From contig NZ_CALSFU010000015.1 of the NCBI RefSeq assembly GCF_943737005.1, forward strand, positions 88,212-152,211: a stretch of 64,000 nucleotides of DNA. The letters are read 5' to 3'. Positions 33,926 through 45,758 of this stretch are shown here, piece by piece. Every line of letters begins with the position of its first letter. The stretch's first letter is position 1. This stretch comes from Achromobacter sp. Marseille-Q4962. Its GTDB lineage: Bacteria > Pseudomonadota > Gammaproteobacteria > Burkholderiales > Burkholderiaceae_B. Made by a program: the position numbers and the translations under genes. The notes below the pieces were generated by a model. That model was not told where the DNA came from, ran no database searches, and saw only the letters and a list, made by a program, of their open reading frames with translations.

Positions 33926-34390
33926 TCAGAGCACGTACCCGTCCAGCCAGCCCATGGCCACCCAGACGTACACCACCACCATCGCGATCGCGAACATGGT
34001 GACGGTCGCCCCGATCAGGCAGGCCAGCAGGGCCACCAGCACCGGGCCCCAGCCGGTGCGGGACGGCCGGTCCAGGCCCGGGTTGTAGAGGCGGTCGAAT
34101 TTCTCGTCGGACATGAGCGAAAACACTGCGCTTTCGACAAAGCCATCGATCACCGGAACGAAAACCAGGAAAAAGGCAGGGTTGTCGTACCAGACCGGAT
34201 AGAAGCGGAAGGCGCAGAACAGGCAGACCGCCGAGAACGCGGTCACGGCCCAGGCGTGGCGGCGGCCCAGGTACCACCAGTGCGCGCCCAGGCCGCCGAG
34301 AAAGCAGGCCAGGAGGCCGACCGCCACCTTGCCGCGCGGACGGCGCGCGGCGGGGCCCGATAACGATGAAGAAACCTGAGCTTGCGTCAT
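33926..34390 (-). CDS. TM2-domain membrane protein
   Basis: 154-residue inner-membrane protein. The TM2 motif is GKVAVGLLACFLGGLGAHWWY followed by LGRRHAWAVTAFSAVCLF; further apolar segments are FFLVFVPVIDGFVESAVF and a C-terminal helix LVALLACLIGATVTMF. The start is ATG 34390. It lies between pepP and the UbiH-family gene on the opposite strand. Function unknown. Confidence 0.85.
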   Translation of the reverse strand: MTQAQVSSSLSGPAARRPRGKVAVGLLACFLGGLGAHWWYLGRRHAWAVTAFSAVCLFCAFRFYPVWYDNPAFFLVFVPVIDGFVESAVFSLMSDEKFDRLYNPGLDRPSRTGWGPVLVALLACLIGATVTMFAIAMVVVYVWVAMGWLDGYVL

Positions 34391-34520
34391 GTCGTCATGT
34401 CGGTGGAAACGGGAATGAGGCGCAGCGGCGCCGTGCCATGGCGCCCGCAGGGGGGCGGCCCGCCGGGCGGACCCATTGTAGTGGCAGGCGCGGCGGGAGG
34501 GGGCGGGTAAAATCCGCCGC

Positions 34521-35678
34521 ATGACTACGTCCGCCTTCGACATCGCGATTCTCGGCGCCGGCCCGGTGGGCCGGGTACTGGCTCTGATGCTGGCGCGCGA
34601 AGCGCCGGACCCGGCCCGCATCGCGCTCGTCCAGGGCGCCGCGCCGGGCGCCGTTCCGCCGGCGGCGGCGGACCCGCGCGTGCTGGCCATGAACCAGGGC
34701 AGCCGCGTGCTGCTGGAGTCGCTGCATGCGTGGCCCGAGCGCTCGGCGGATATCCGCCACATCCATGTGTCCCAGCGCGGCCGCCTGGGCCGCACCCTCA
34801 TCCAGGCCGCCGATTTCGGCGTGCCGCAGCTGGGCAGCGTGGTGCCCTATGCGGGCCTGCACGCGCACCTCGAAGCGCGCGTGGCCGCCAGCGGCGTGAC
34901 CGTGCTTTCGGGCCCGCCGGCGCGCATCGACGTCCAGGATGCCGACGGCATCGAAATCGTCCAGGGCGACTCGCGCCTGCGCTGCCGCGTGGCCGTGCAG
35001 TCCGACGGGGCGGGCGCGCCGGATGTCAGGCGCGAATACGGCCAGCACGCGGTGCTCGCCACCGTGCGCGCCGCCCTGCCCCGCCCGGGTTGGGCCTGGG
35101 AACGCTTCACCCCCGAAGGACCGCTGGCCCTGCTGCCGCATCCCCAGCAGGCCGACGCCTGTTCGGTGGTCTGGTGCAGCGCGCCGGCGCGCGCCGCCGA
35201 GCTGGCCGGGCTGGACGACGCGGCGTTTTCGCGGGCGCTCACGGAGGCTTTCGGCGACCGCCTCGGGCGGCTCCATGCCCTGGCGCCGCGCCATGTGTTT
35301 CCGCTGGCCCTGAGCGCGCGCCGCGCCCAGGTGCAGGGACGCACCGTCGCCATCGGCAATGCCGCCCAGACCCTGCATCCGGTGGCCGGCCAGGGCCTCA
35401 ACCTGGGGCTGCGCGATGCCGCCCGCCTGGCGCAGGCGCTCGCTCCCTGGCTGCTGGCGCCGCAAGCCAGCCCCGCGCCTGCGCTGGACGAATTCGCCGG
35501 CGCGCGCCAGTTCGACCGCTACCTGACCGCCGGCATCACCGACCTGATGCCGCGCGTCTTCGCCACCCGGCTGGCGCCGGTGGAGCATGCCTGCGGGCTG
35601 GCGCTGCTGGCGCTGGATCTGTCTGCCGGGCTGCGCGCGCCGCTCGCGCGCCACCTGCTGCAAGGGTTCCGCGCCTGA
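34521..35678 (+). CDS. UbiH/VisC-family FAD-dependent hydroxylase
   Basis: 385-residue flavoprotein monooxygenase of the ubiquinone-hydroxylase family (UbiH/UbiF/UbiI/VisC). Signatures: N-terminal Rossmann FDIAILGAGPVGRVLALML, then DPRVLAMNQGSRVLLESL and the second FAD motif TVAIGNAAQTLHPVAGQGLNLGLRDA. It would hydroxylate a ring position of the ubiquinone precursor on the membrane; which of C1, C5 or C6 cannot be told from sequence alone. The first motif reads GAGPVGRVLA instead of GGGxxG; still normal. It precedes dusB by 118 bp with a strong hairpin (CGGCCCCC/GGGGGCCG, 35694-35714) between. Confidence 0.93.
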   Translation: MTTSAFDIAILGAGPVGRVLALMLAREAPDPARIALVQGAAPGAVPPAAADPRVLAMNQGSRVLLESLHAWPERSADIRHIHVSQRGRLGRTLIQAADFGVPQLGSVVPYAGLHAHLEARVAASGVTVLSGPPARIDVQDADGIEIVQGDSRLRCRVAVQSDGAGAPDVRREYGQHAVLATVRAALPRPGWAWERFTPEGPLALLPHPQQADACSVVWCSAPARAAELAGLDDAAFSRALTEAFGDRLGRLHALAPRHVFPLALSARRAQVQGRTVAIGNAAQTLHPVAGQGLNLGLRDAARLAQALAPWLLAPQASPAPALDEFAGARQFDRYLTAGITDLMPRVFATRLAPVEHACGLALLALDLSAGLRAPLARHLLQGFRA

Positions 35679-35796
35679 CGGCCCTTTCCGATACGGCCCC
35701 CTTTGCGGGGGCCGCCGCCCTCCGGCGGCCGCGGCTGTTACCAGGCCGCCGGCACGGTAAAAAAGAGGGTTGGATCGAGGCGGTTAAAATGTGAGC

Positions 35797-36897
35797 ATGC
35801 GCATCGGCCCGTGGACTCTCCCCAACAACGTTCTGGTCGCGCCCATGGCGGGCGTGACGGACCGTCCTTTCCGCCAGCTTTGCAAGAAACTGGGGGCGGG
35901 TTACGCCGTGTCCGAAATGGCGGCGAGCAATCCCAGGCTCTGGGACAGCGTCAAAACCTCGCGCCGCCTCAACCACGACGGCGAGATCGCCCCCGTTTCG
36001 GTGCAGATCGCGGGAGCGGACCCCGCGATGATGGCGGAAGCCGCCGTGTTCAATGCGCACAAAGGCGCGAAGATCATCGACATCAACATGGGCTGCCCGG
36101 TCAAGAAGGTGTGCAACGTGGCCTCCGGCTCCGCGCTGCTGCGCCACGAAGACCTGATCGCGCGCATCCTGGAGGCGGTGGTCGAAGCCTGCGCCCCCCT
36201 GGGAGTGCCGGTCACGCTCAAGACCCGCACCGGCTGGGACCGCGAAAACCGCAATGCGTTGCGGGTGGCCCGGCTGGCCGAGAACGCCGGCATCGCCGCC
36301 CTGACGCTGCACGGCCGCACCCGGGCCGACCTGTACGCGGGCAAGGCCGAGTACGACACCATACGCGCCGTCAAGGCCGAGATCGGGATTCCCGTGATCG
36401 CCAACGGCGACATCGATTCCCCCGAGAAAGCCCGGCGCGTCCTGGATTACACTTCTGCCGATGCGGTCATGATCGGCCGGGCCGCGCAAGGCCGTCCCTG
36501 GATTTTCCGCGAGATCGACCACTACCTGCGCACCGGGCGGACGCTGGCGCCGCCCACCCATGCGGAAATGCGCGAGCTGCTGCTCGAACATCTCGACGAC
36601 CACTACCGCTTCTATGGCGAGCACACCGGCGTGCGCACGGCGCGCAAGCACATAGGCTGGTACCTGGAAAGCCTGCCGGGCGCGGACGCGTTCCTCGCCC
36701 GCATGAACCGGATCGACAACACCCGCGACCAGTGGCGGGCCGTGGCCGACTGGTTCGATCTCCTGCAAGAGGAGGCCGGCTCCGGCCGGCCCCCTGCGGA
36801 CGGCCCGGACGCCCCTGCGGGCGGCGCCGGGCAGTCCGGCATCACGCGCGGCGGCACTCATCCGGCGCCCGCCGCAAACGCCCTGCTGGCGGCATAA
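35797..36897 (+). CDS. dusB: tRNA dihydrouridine synthase B
   Basis: 366-residue FMN enzyme that reduces uridine in the tRNA D-loop. Signatures: VLVAPMAGVTDRPFRQLCKKLGA, the active site IIDINMGCPVKKVCNVASGSAL with catalytic Cys, VTLKTRTGWD, then LTLHGRTRADLY and VIANGDIDSPEKA. The C-terminal extension of about 50 residues is Pro/Ala/Gly-rich and has no known role. The start is ATG 35797 (GTG 35791 possible). It is followed 35 bp later by fis, the classic dusB-fis operon. Confidence 0.96.
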   Translation: MRIGPWTLPNNVLVAPMAGVTDRPFRQLCKKLGAGYAVSEMAASNPRLWDSVKTSRRLNHDGEIAPVSVQIAGADPAMMAEAAVFNAHKGAKIIDINMGCPVKKVCNVASGSALLRHEDLIARILEAVVEACAPLGVPVTLKTRTGWDRENRNALRVARLAENAGIAALTLHGRTRADLYAGKAEYDTIRAVKAEIGIPVIANGDIDSPEKARRVLDYTSADAVMIGRAAQGRPWIFREIDHYLRTGRTLAPPTHAEMRELLLEHLDDHYRFYGEHTGVRTARKHIGWYLESLPGADAFLARMNRIDNTRDQWRAVADWFDLLQEEAGSGRPPADGPDAPAGGAGQSGITRGGTHPAPAANALLAA

Positions 36898-36932
36898 CCG
36901 CCTAACACCAACATAAAAATATCTGTACTCCC

Positions 36933-37172
36933 ATGAGCAAGAAAGATGTCCTGGAAGAATGCGTGCGCGCCAGCCTGGAGCGCTATTTCGAAGACTTGGG
37001 CGAATCCGAGCCCCACGACATGTGGGACATGGTGATGCGCTGCGTGGAGCGCCCGGTGCTCGAAGTGGCCCTGGAACGCTCCGGCGGCAACCAGTCGCGG
37101 GCGTCCGAAATGCTGGGCATCACCCGCAACACGCTGCGCAAGAAGCTGCTGGCGCACAACATCCAGGTATAG
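36933..37172 (+). CDS. fis: Fis-family nucleoid-associated DNA-binding protein
   Basis: 79-residue protein, shorter than the 98-residue E. coli Fis. The C-terminal helix-turn-helix is LERSGGNQSRASEMLGITRNT with LRKKLLAH, almost identical to NtrC/Fis-type HTH. The N-terminal part (CVRASLERYFEDLGESEP) forms the dimerisation helix and lacks the flexible Hin-activating arm seen in enteric Fis. Downstream of dusB in the same operon; purH starts 84 bp later. Confidence 0.95.
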   Translation: MSKKDVLEECVRASLERYFEDLGESEPHDMWDMVMRCVERPVLEVALERSGGNQSRASEMLGITRNTLRKKLLAHNIQV

Positions 37173-37256
37173 CTTTCCGCGGGCGGCTCCGGCCGTCCTC
37201 CGATTTCCCATCCGACCTGAACGAGAAAGGCCCGCGCGCCTCCTTCCGTCCCCATC

Positions 37257-38845
<1,589 letters not shown>

Positions 38846-38846
<1 letters not shown>

Positions 38847-39394
38847 TGCGCGTCCTCGGCATCGATCCCGGCCTGCGCCGCACCGGCTTCGGCGTGATCG
38901 ATGCCGACGGCATGCGGCTGCGCTACGTGGCCAGCGGGACCATCGTGGTCCCGCCCGCGCTGCCGCTGCCGGAGCGGCTCAAGGTCATCCTGGACAACCT
39001 GCGCCAGGTGGCGCGCGACATGCGGCCCGACGTGGCCGCGCTCGAAATTGTCTTTCTCAACACCAACCCCGCTTCCACCCTGCTGCTGGGCCAGGCCCGC
39101 GGCGCGGCCCTGTGCGCGCTGGCCGACAGCGCGCTGGACGTGCACGAGTACACCGCCCTGCAGATCAAGAAAGCCGTGGTGGGAACGGGCCGCGCGGCCA
39201 AGGAACAGGTGCAGATGATGGTGCAGCACCTGCTGTCGCTGGACGGCGCGCCCGCGCCCGACTCGGCCGACGCGCTGGCCTGCGCCATCTGCCACGCGCA
39301 CGTGGGCCCCTTGCAGGGCAAGCTCGAACGCCTGGGCGCCAGCCTGGGCGCGGCGGGCAGGACGCGGCTGCGCAACGGCCGCCTGGTGGGCTAG
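38846..39394 (+). CDS. ruvC: Holliday junction resolvase RuvC
   Basis: 182-residue endonuclease that cuts Holliday junctions with RuvAB. Catalytic acidic residues fall in [17 protein letters not shown] (D5), [22 protein letters not shown] (Glu) and [15 protein letters not shown] (two Asp). The ATG shares its first base with the purH stop. It precedes ruvA by 89 bp; ruvB is separate on the other strand about 2 kb away. Confidence 0.97.
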
Positions 39395-39483
39395 GGCGAA
39401 CACGCCCTGGAACCCCGGCGCCCGGCTTTGTATAGAATCGCGGCATCGCCGCGCCCGCGGCCCCTCCCCTGCCTGGACCCGCC

Positions 39484-40056
39484 ATGATCGGACGCATTAC
39501 CGGAACCCTGATCGAGAAACTGCCGCCCACCGTCTGCGTGGACGTCAACGGCGTGGGATATGACATCGACGTGCCCATGAGCACGCTCTACGCGCTGCCC
39601 GAGACGGGCGCGCGCGTGACGCTCTATACCCACCTCACCGTGCGCGAAGACGCCCACATCCTGTATGGCTTCGGCACCGCGGCCGAGCGCGGGGCGTTCC
39701 GCGAGCTCATCAAGGTCAGCGGCATCGGCGCGCGCACCGCGCTCGCGGTGCTGTCGGGGCTCTCGGTGGCCGAACTGGCGCAGGCCGTGACGCTGCAGGA
39801 ATCGGGCCGCCTGACCCGCGTGCCGGGCATCGGCAAGAAAACCGCGGAACGGCTGCTGCTGGAAATGCGCGGCAAGCTGGGCGCCGACATCGGCGCCGCG
39901 CCCCATGCCGCGCCCGACAGCCAGTCGGACATCCTGAACGCGCTGCTGGCGCTGGGCTATTCGGAAAAGGAATCGCTCGCCGCCCTGAAGAACCTGCCCG
40001 AAGGCGTGGGCGTGTCGGAAGGCATCAAGCTCGCCCTCAAGGCCCTGGTGCGCTGA
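39484..40056 (+). CDS. ruvA: Holliday junction branch migration protein RuvA
   Basis: 190-residue junction-binding protein. The N-terminal OB domain starts [19 protein letters not shown]; the helix-hairpin-helix pair is [20 protein letters not shown] and [17 protein letters not shown]; the C-terminal domain III ([16 protein letters not shown]) contacts RuvB. Downstream of ruvC on the same strand. Confidence 0.97.
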   Translation: MIGRITGTLIEKLPPTVCVDVNGVGYDIDVPMSTLYALPETGARVTLYTHLTVREDAHILYGFGTAAERGAFRELIKVSGIGARTALAVLSGLSVAELAQAVTLQESGRLTRVPGIGKKTAERLLLEMRGKLGADIGAAPHAAPDSQSDILNALLALGYSEKESLAALKNLPEGVGVSEGIKLALKALVR

Positions 40057-40095
40057 GGGCGACCGGCCAGGGCGACCGGCCAGGGCGACCGGCCA
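40057..40095. repeat. 13-bp tandem repeat, three copies
   Basis: GGGCGACCGGCCA is repeated exactly three times (40057-40069, 40070-40082, 40083-40095), starting right after the ruvA stop, in the gap before the convergent dehydrogenase gene. No promoter role evident; copy number may vary. Confidence 0.9.
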
Positions 40096-40107
40096 GGGCC
40101 GCGCGTT

Positions 40108-41037
40108 TCAGCGCAGCGGCGTGCCGCCGCGCAGGTAGCCGGGCGCCACCGCCTCCAGCCCGGTGGGCACCACGCGCAGCTCCGGCGCGATGGGCCCGGC
40201 GCAGACGTTGTCGGTGCGCAGCGAGTCGAGATTGTCGCGCGACATCAGCGGCTCTCCCGGCATGCACTCGAACAGCCGCGCCTGCAGGCGCCCCAGGCCC
40301 ATGGGCACCGGCAGCACCGGGCGCGGATGGCCGCCCCAGGCCGCGCACAGCCGCGCGATCTCGCCCAGCGTGTAGACCTGCGGACCGCCGAGTTCGTATG
40401 TCTTGCCGCCCGCGTGGGAATCGGTCAACGCGGTTTCCATGGCCTTGACCACGTCGCCCACGTAGACCGGCTGCATGCGCGCGCCGGCGCCCGCCAAGGG
40501 CAGCGCCGGCAGGCAGCGGGCCAGGCGGGCGAAGCGGTTGGTGAACTTGTCGTCGGGGCCGAAGACCACGGAGGGGCGGAAGATGGTCCAGCCTTGCGGG
40601 TTCCAGTCGGCGAATTCCTGCTTGACGGCGGCTTCGCCGTCGCCCTTGGAACGCTGGTACATGCTGGGACCGCCGGAATCCGCGCCCAGCGCGCTCATGT
40701 GCAACATGCGCCGCACGCCCTGACGCCGGCAGGCTGCCGCCAGGCGCTGCGGCAGGTGCACATGCACGCGGGCGAAGTCGGATCCGTAGGGCCGGCCGCT
40801 GTTTCCATGCAGAATGCCCGCCAGATTGACCACCGCATCACAGCCCTCGGCCAGGCGGTCGAGCGTGGCGTCGTCCTGGACATCGGCCTCCAGCACCGTG
40901 ACGGTGGGCAAGAGTTGCAGGTCGCGCCCCCGCGCGTAGAGGCGGGAGGGAACCAGAACCTGATGCTGGCCGGCGCTCAGGCGCGCCACCAGATGACGGC
41001 CGATGAAGCCGGTGCCGCCGATGACAAGAATACGCAT
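40108..41037 (-). CDS. NDUFA9-type NAD(P)-binding (extended SDR) protein
   Basis: 309-residue Rossmann-fold protein of the atypical SDR type related to the complex I subunit NDUFA9. The N-terminus is MRILVIGGTGFIGRHLVARL (GxxGxxG), then VVNLAGILHGNSG and the region HMSALGADSGGPSMYQRSKGDGE, where the usual YxxxK is YQRSK. It starts at ATG 41037. The catalytic Ser/Tyr/Lys arrangement is partly kept, but many members are not true dehydrogenases. Often placed beside tRNA or repair genes in beta-proteobacteria; function not established. Confidence 0.9.
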   Translation of the reverse strand: MRILVIGGTGFIGRHLVARLSAGQHQVLVPSRLYARGRDLQLLPTVTVLEADVQDDATLDRLAEGCDAVVNLAGILHGNSGRPYGSDFARVHVHLPQRLAAACRRQGVRRMLHMSALGADSGGPSMYQRSKGDGEAAVKQEFADWNPQGWTIFRPSVVFGPDDKFTNRFARLARCLPALPLAGAGARMQPVYVGDVVKAMETALTDSHAGGKTYELGGPQVYTLGEIARLCAAWGGHPRPVLPVPMGLGRLQARLFECMPGEPLMSRDNLDSLRTDNVCAGPIAPELRVVPTGLEAVAPGYLRGGTPLR

Positions 41038-41143
41038 GTAGCAGCCCCTCTCGTGCGTCGGGATTCAAGCCCGATTCTGCCCTGCGTGGACGACAACCGC
41101 AAGCGCGGACGGCGCCGGCGCGCCGCTCGCGCCTGATATGCGT

Positions 41144-42112
41144 CTAGGAAGCCAGCAGGCGGGCGTAGGACGCCAGGTCGACGTTGCCGCCGCTGATGAT
41201 GACGCCGACCCGCGCACCGCGCACCGGCACCACGTTCTGCAGCACGGCCGACGCGGCCAGGCAGCCGGTGGGCTCCACCACCATCTTCATGCGCTCGGCG
41301 AAGAACTTCATGGTGGAGACGAGCTGCTCGTCCTTGACCGTGACGATGTCGCGCACGTACTTCTGGATGAGCGGGAAGGTGAGATGCCCGAGATGCGTGG
41401 TGGCGGCGCCGTCGGCCAGGGTCTTGGGCGCCTGGATTCGGACGATTTCGCCTTTGCGCAGCGATTGCTGGCCGTCGTTGCCGGCCTCGGGCTCCACGCC
41501 GTACACCAGGCAGCGCGGGCTGAGGGCGTAGGCCGAGAGCGCCGAACCCGACAGCAGGCCGCCGCCGCCCAGACAGACGAACAGGTAGTCCAGTTCGCCG
41601 ACTTCCTCGAACAGCTCCTTGGCGGCCGTGCCCTGGCCGGCGATCACGTCGGCGTGGTCGTAGGGCGGGATCAGCGTGGCGCCGGTTTCGGCCTGGATGC
41701 GGCGCGCGATGTCTTCGCGGTCTTCCGTGTAGCGGTCATAGGTGACGATCTTGCCGCCATAGCCTTCGGTGGCGGCGCGCTTGGCCGCGGGCGCGTCCAG
41801 GGGCATGATGATGGTGGCCTGCACGCCCTGCAGCCGCGAAGCCAGCGCGATGGCCTGCGCGTGGTTGCCGGACGAGAACGTCAGCACGCCGGCGGCGCGC
41901 TGACCGGGCGTCAGGCGCGCGATGGCGTTGTAGCCGCCGCGGAACTTGAAGGCGCCCATGCGCTGGAAGTTTTCGCACTTGAAGAAGACCTGCGCTCCGG
42001 CGACGGCGTTCGCCGTGGCGGAGGTGAGCACCGGCGTGCGATGCGCGTTGCCGGCCAGGCGCTCGCTGGCGCGCACGACGTCGTCATAGGAAGGCAGTTC
42101 GGGCTGCTGCAT
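41144..42112 (-). CDS. Threonine/serine dehydratase family PLP enzyme
   Basis: 322-residue fold-type II PLP enzyme. The PLP Lys is in NFQRMGAFKFRGGYNAIARL, the phosphate-binding Gly loop is LGGGGLLSGSAL, and the Asn loop is LTFSSGNHAQAIALA. It lacks the C-terminal ACT regulatory domains of biosynthetic IlvA, fitting catabolic threonine/serine dehydratase, serine racemase or threo-3-hydroxyaspartate ammonia-lyase. These cannot be separated from sequence by eye; the sequence pattern is closest to the latter group. Start ATG 42112. Confidence 0.92.
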   Translation of the reverse strand: MQQPELPSYDDVVRASERLAGNAHRTPVLTSATANAVAGAQVFFKCENFQRMGAFKFRGGYNAIARLTPGQRAAGVLTFSSGNHAQAIALASRLQGVQATIIMPLDAPAAKRAATEGYGGKIVTYDRYTEDREDIARRIQAETGATLIPPYDHADVIAGQGTAAKELFEEVGELDYLFVCLGGGGLLSGSALSAYALSPRCLVYGVEPEAGNDGQQSLRKGEIVRIQAPKTLADGAATTHLGHLTFPLIQKYVRDIVTVKDEQLVSTMKFFAERMKMVVEPTGCLAASAVLQNVVPVRGARVGVIISGGNVDLASYARLLAS

Positions 42113-42184
42113 GGAGATCGGTCCTTGAATCGCGGGTACGGAAACCCTGCGATGATAAACCCGCCTGGCGCCGGCGCGGACGGC

Positions 42185-43258
<1,074 letters not shown>

Positions 43259-43357
43259 GTTGCGGGAACGGCGATGATGAATGCAGCAAGCATCGTACCG
43301 TAATGCGGGCCGCGGCGCGCCCCGCCGGACGGGCGCGGCCGGCGGGGCGTACAGGCC

Positions 43358-44839
43358 CTAGTTTTCGGCCAGCGGCAGGCGGACGCGCACGCACAGCCCG
43401 CCGGACTCGGCCTGGCGCAGCTCCAGCGACCCGCCGTGCGCGCGCGCGATGGCTTCGGCCAGCGCCAGGCCCAGGCCCACGCTGCCGGTGCGGGTGCGGG
43501 CATCGTCGAGCCGGCTGAACGGGCGCAGGGCTTCGAGCCGGCGCTCGGGCGCGATGCCCTCCCCGTGGTCGGCCACGTCCAGCACGGCCTCGCGGCCTTC
43601 GCGGCGCAGGTGGATCTCGACCGGCGGCCGGGCATGGTTGAGCGCGTTGCCGATGAGATTGTCGAGCAGCCTCCCGAGCGCGACCGCGTCGGCCTGCACC
43701 GTGAGCCCCGGCTCTTCGTCCATGTGCAACCGCACGTCGGTGCCCGCGCCCTGCCAGGCGCCCACGCGCTCGGCCAGCCAGTCGCCCAGCGCCATGGGCG
43801 CATAGCGATAGGCGGCCGGGTCCGTGCCGCGCACGAAACCGATGAACTGGTCCACCATGTGCTGCATGTCGCGCAGATCGGTGCGCAGCCCTTCCTTGAG
43901 GTCGGAGTCGTCGGCCAGCTCGACCCGCAGCCACATGCGCGACAGCGGCCCCTTCAGATCGTGGGGCAGGCCGGAGAGCAGGGTGCGGCGCACCGAATCG
44001 GATTCGGCCAGCGCGTCGAGCATGGCGTTGAAGCGCTCGCCCAGCGCCCGCGTCTCGTGCGGGCCGGATGGCTCCACGCGCTGGGGCTGCCCCGCCGCCA
44101 GGCGGTCGGCGGCATCGGCCAGGCGCGTGAGCGGGCGGGTGATATGCCACGAGAAGCCCACCGCCAGCAGCAGCAGCAGGCCCAGCCCGCCCAGCCAGGC
44201 GGCGACAAACGGCATGGCCACGGGCGGGTCCAGGCGCTCGAGCGGGATCACGAGCCATTCGCGCAGGCGCGGAACGTCCTCGCTGGCGGAATTGGGCGCC
44301 AGCGAAATGAAGATCTCCGGCGTGGGACCGTGCGAGAGCGCCACGCGGGTGCCGTCGTTCAGGCGCTCGTTGAGCTGGCGGACCAGGTCGCGCAGGTCGC
44401 GCCGGATGTCGTCGGGCTCGTTCTCGTACCGGTGGCGGCGCATGGCCCGCTCGGCGTCGTCGCGGTCGCCGCCGGCCTGCGCGCCGCGGTCGCCGCCGTC
44501 GCCGGCGCGTTCATCGGGCGGAGGCGGCGGGCGTCTGCCATTGAAGCGCTGCAGGCGCGCCTCGGCCGGCAGCACCCGCGACCACAGCCGCCACTGGTTC
44601 TGCGAGGCCGAACGCACGAATTCCGCGCGGTCTTCGGCGGGCACCTGCGACACCGCCGCCCGCAGGGTGCGGATGGTGGTGACGATGTAGCCGATGGCCA
44701 CGTCTTCCATGAACTTGTGCCGGAAGTACGAAACCGTGACCAGCGTGGCGGCCTGGGTCAGCAGCACCGAGCCCAGGACCAGCAGGATGAGGCGGGTGCG
44801 CAGCGAGCGCGGCACCAGCAGGCCGGGAGAAAAACGCAT
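43358..44839 (-). CDS. EnvZ-type sensor histidine kinase
   Basis: 493-residue membrane sensor kinase. TM1 is RLILLVLGSVLLTQAATLV (residues about 16-34) and TM2 is FVAAWLGGLGLLLLLAVGF (211-229); the periplasmic part between includes an odd low-complexity segment with a Pro run and repeated Gly/Asp/Arg (residues 101-135). HAMP follows TM2 (RPLTRLADAADRLAAG). The phosphoacceptor is H293 in LPHDLKGPLSRM. HATPase motifs are LDNLIGNALNHARPP (N box) and GEGIAPERR, then TGSVGLGLALAEAI (G box). Its ATG shares a base with the response regulator stop, so the two form one coupled unit. Confidence 0.95.
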   Translation of the reverse strand: MRFSPGLLVPRSLRTRLILLVLGSVLLTQAATLVTVSYFRHKFMEDVAIGYIVTTIRTLRAAVSQVPAEDRAEFVRSASQNQWRLWSRVLPAEARLQRFNGRRPPPPPDERAGDGGDRGAQAGGDRDDAERAMRRHRYENEPDDIRRDLRDLVRQLNERLNDGTRVALSHGPTPEIFISLAPNSASEDVPRLREWLVIPLERLDPPVAMPFVAAWLGGLGLLLLLAVGFSWHITRPLTRLADAADRLAAGQPQRVEPSGPHETRALGERFNAMLDALAESDSVRRTLLSGLPHDLKGPLSRMWLRVELADDSDLKEGLRTDLRDMQHMVDQFIGFVRGTDPAAYRYAPMALGDWLAERVGAWQGAGTDVRLHMDEEPGLTVQADAVALGRLLDNLIGNALNHARPPVEIHLRREGREAVLDVADHGEGIAPERRLEALRPFSRLDDARTRTGSVGLGLALAEAIARAHGGSLELRQAESGGLCVRVRLPLAEN

Positions 44840-45549
44840 CAGGGAGAGAAACGGTAGCCGATGCCCCAGACCGTCTGGATCCAGCGCGGCTGCTTGGGGT
44901 CGTCTTCGATCACGCGGCGCAGCCGCAGGATGGCGATGTCGATGGCGCGGTCGTTGCGCTCGCCGGCGTCGTCGTCGCGCGCGAGCGCGAGCAGCCGCTC
45001 GCGCGACAGCGGCTTGCCGGCGTTGCGCACCAGCGCCTCGAGCAGGTTGATTTCACCGCCCGTCAGCTTGACCACCGCGCCGTCGCGCGAGAGCTGGCGC
45101 GTGGAAGGATCGAAGACGAAGGGGCCGAACGAGACGGGCGAGTCCTTGGTGAGCGCCGAGGGCCCGCGCTTGCGGCGCAGCACGGCCTCGATGCGGGCCA
45201 GGAGTTCGCGCGGATCGAAAGGCTTGCCCACGTAGTCATCGGCGCCGGCCTCCAGGCCGATGATGCGGTCCACCGCCTCGTCGCGCGCGGTGAGCAGGAT
45301 GACGGGGATGTCTTCGCCCTGCTCGCGCAGGCGGCGGCAGGCGTCGGCGCCGTCGCCGCCGGGCAGCATGCGGTCGAGCACCAGCAGGTCGGGCGCGTAG
45401 CGCGTGATGCGCGCGGGCAGGTCGCTGGCGTCGGGGGCGAGCAGGGTGTCGTAGCCGTGCCGGTTGAGGTAATCGGCCAGCAACTGGCGCAGGGCCGGGT
45501 CGTCGTCGACGACCAGCAGCTTGGTATGCGGATTTTCCATATCCGCCAT
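44839..45549 (-). CDS. OmpR-family response regulator
   Basis: 236-residue regulator. The receiver domain has KLLVVDDDPALRQLLADYL, the phosphorylated Asp about 59 in DLLVLDRMLPGGDG, Thr in VILLTARDEAVD and Lys in DDYVGKPFDP. The C-terminal winged helix is the OmpR/PhoB type (VVKLTGGEINLLEALVRNAG, then VWGIGYRFSP). ATG 45549 is taken (45540 also possible); the longer open frame to 45711 would run over the promoter region. Followed by the EnvZ-type kinase. By family it would control porins or envelope genes; the neighbouring usher-like protein is a candidate target, inference only. Confidence 0.95.
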   Translation of the reverse strand: MADMENPHTKLLVVDDDPALRQLLADYLNRHGYDTLLAPDASDLPARITRYAPDLLVLDRMLPGGDGADACRRLREQGEDIPVILLTARDEAVDRIIGLEAGADDYVGKPFDPRELLARIEAVLRRKRGPSALTKDSPVSFGPFVFDPSTRQLSRDGAVVKLTGGEINLLEALVRNAGKPLSRERLLALARDDDAGERNDRAIDIAILRLRRVIEDDPKQPRWIQTVWGIGYRFSP

Positions 45550-45758
45550 AGTGGCGGCGCGGCCGCCGGACGGCAAGAGGGGGGAAATCAACTGAAATAC
45601 GGCTGTTGCGCAATGTTGCCGGAAGGTTCGCGATCTCGAGGGCGGAATCCCACGGGCGCCGCCGACTCGACCTACAATGGGCCGCGCTGCGGCGCGCGCC
45701 TTGCCGGACATCCGGCATTCGTTTACACCTGCGCGCCCTTCCCTAATACAGTGTAGTC

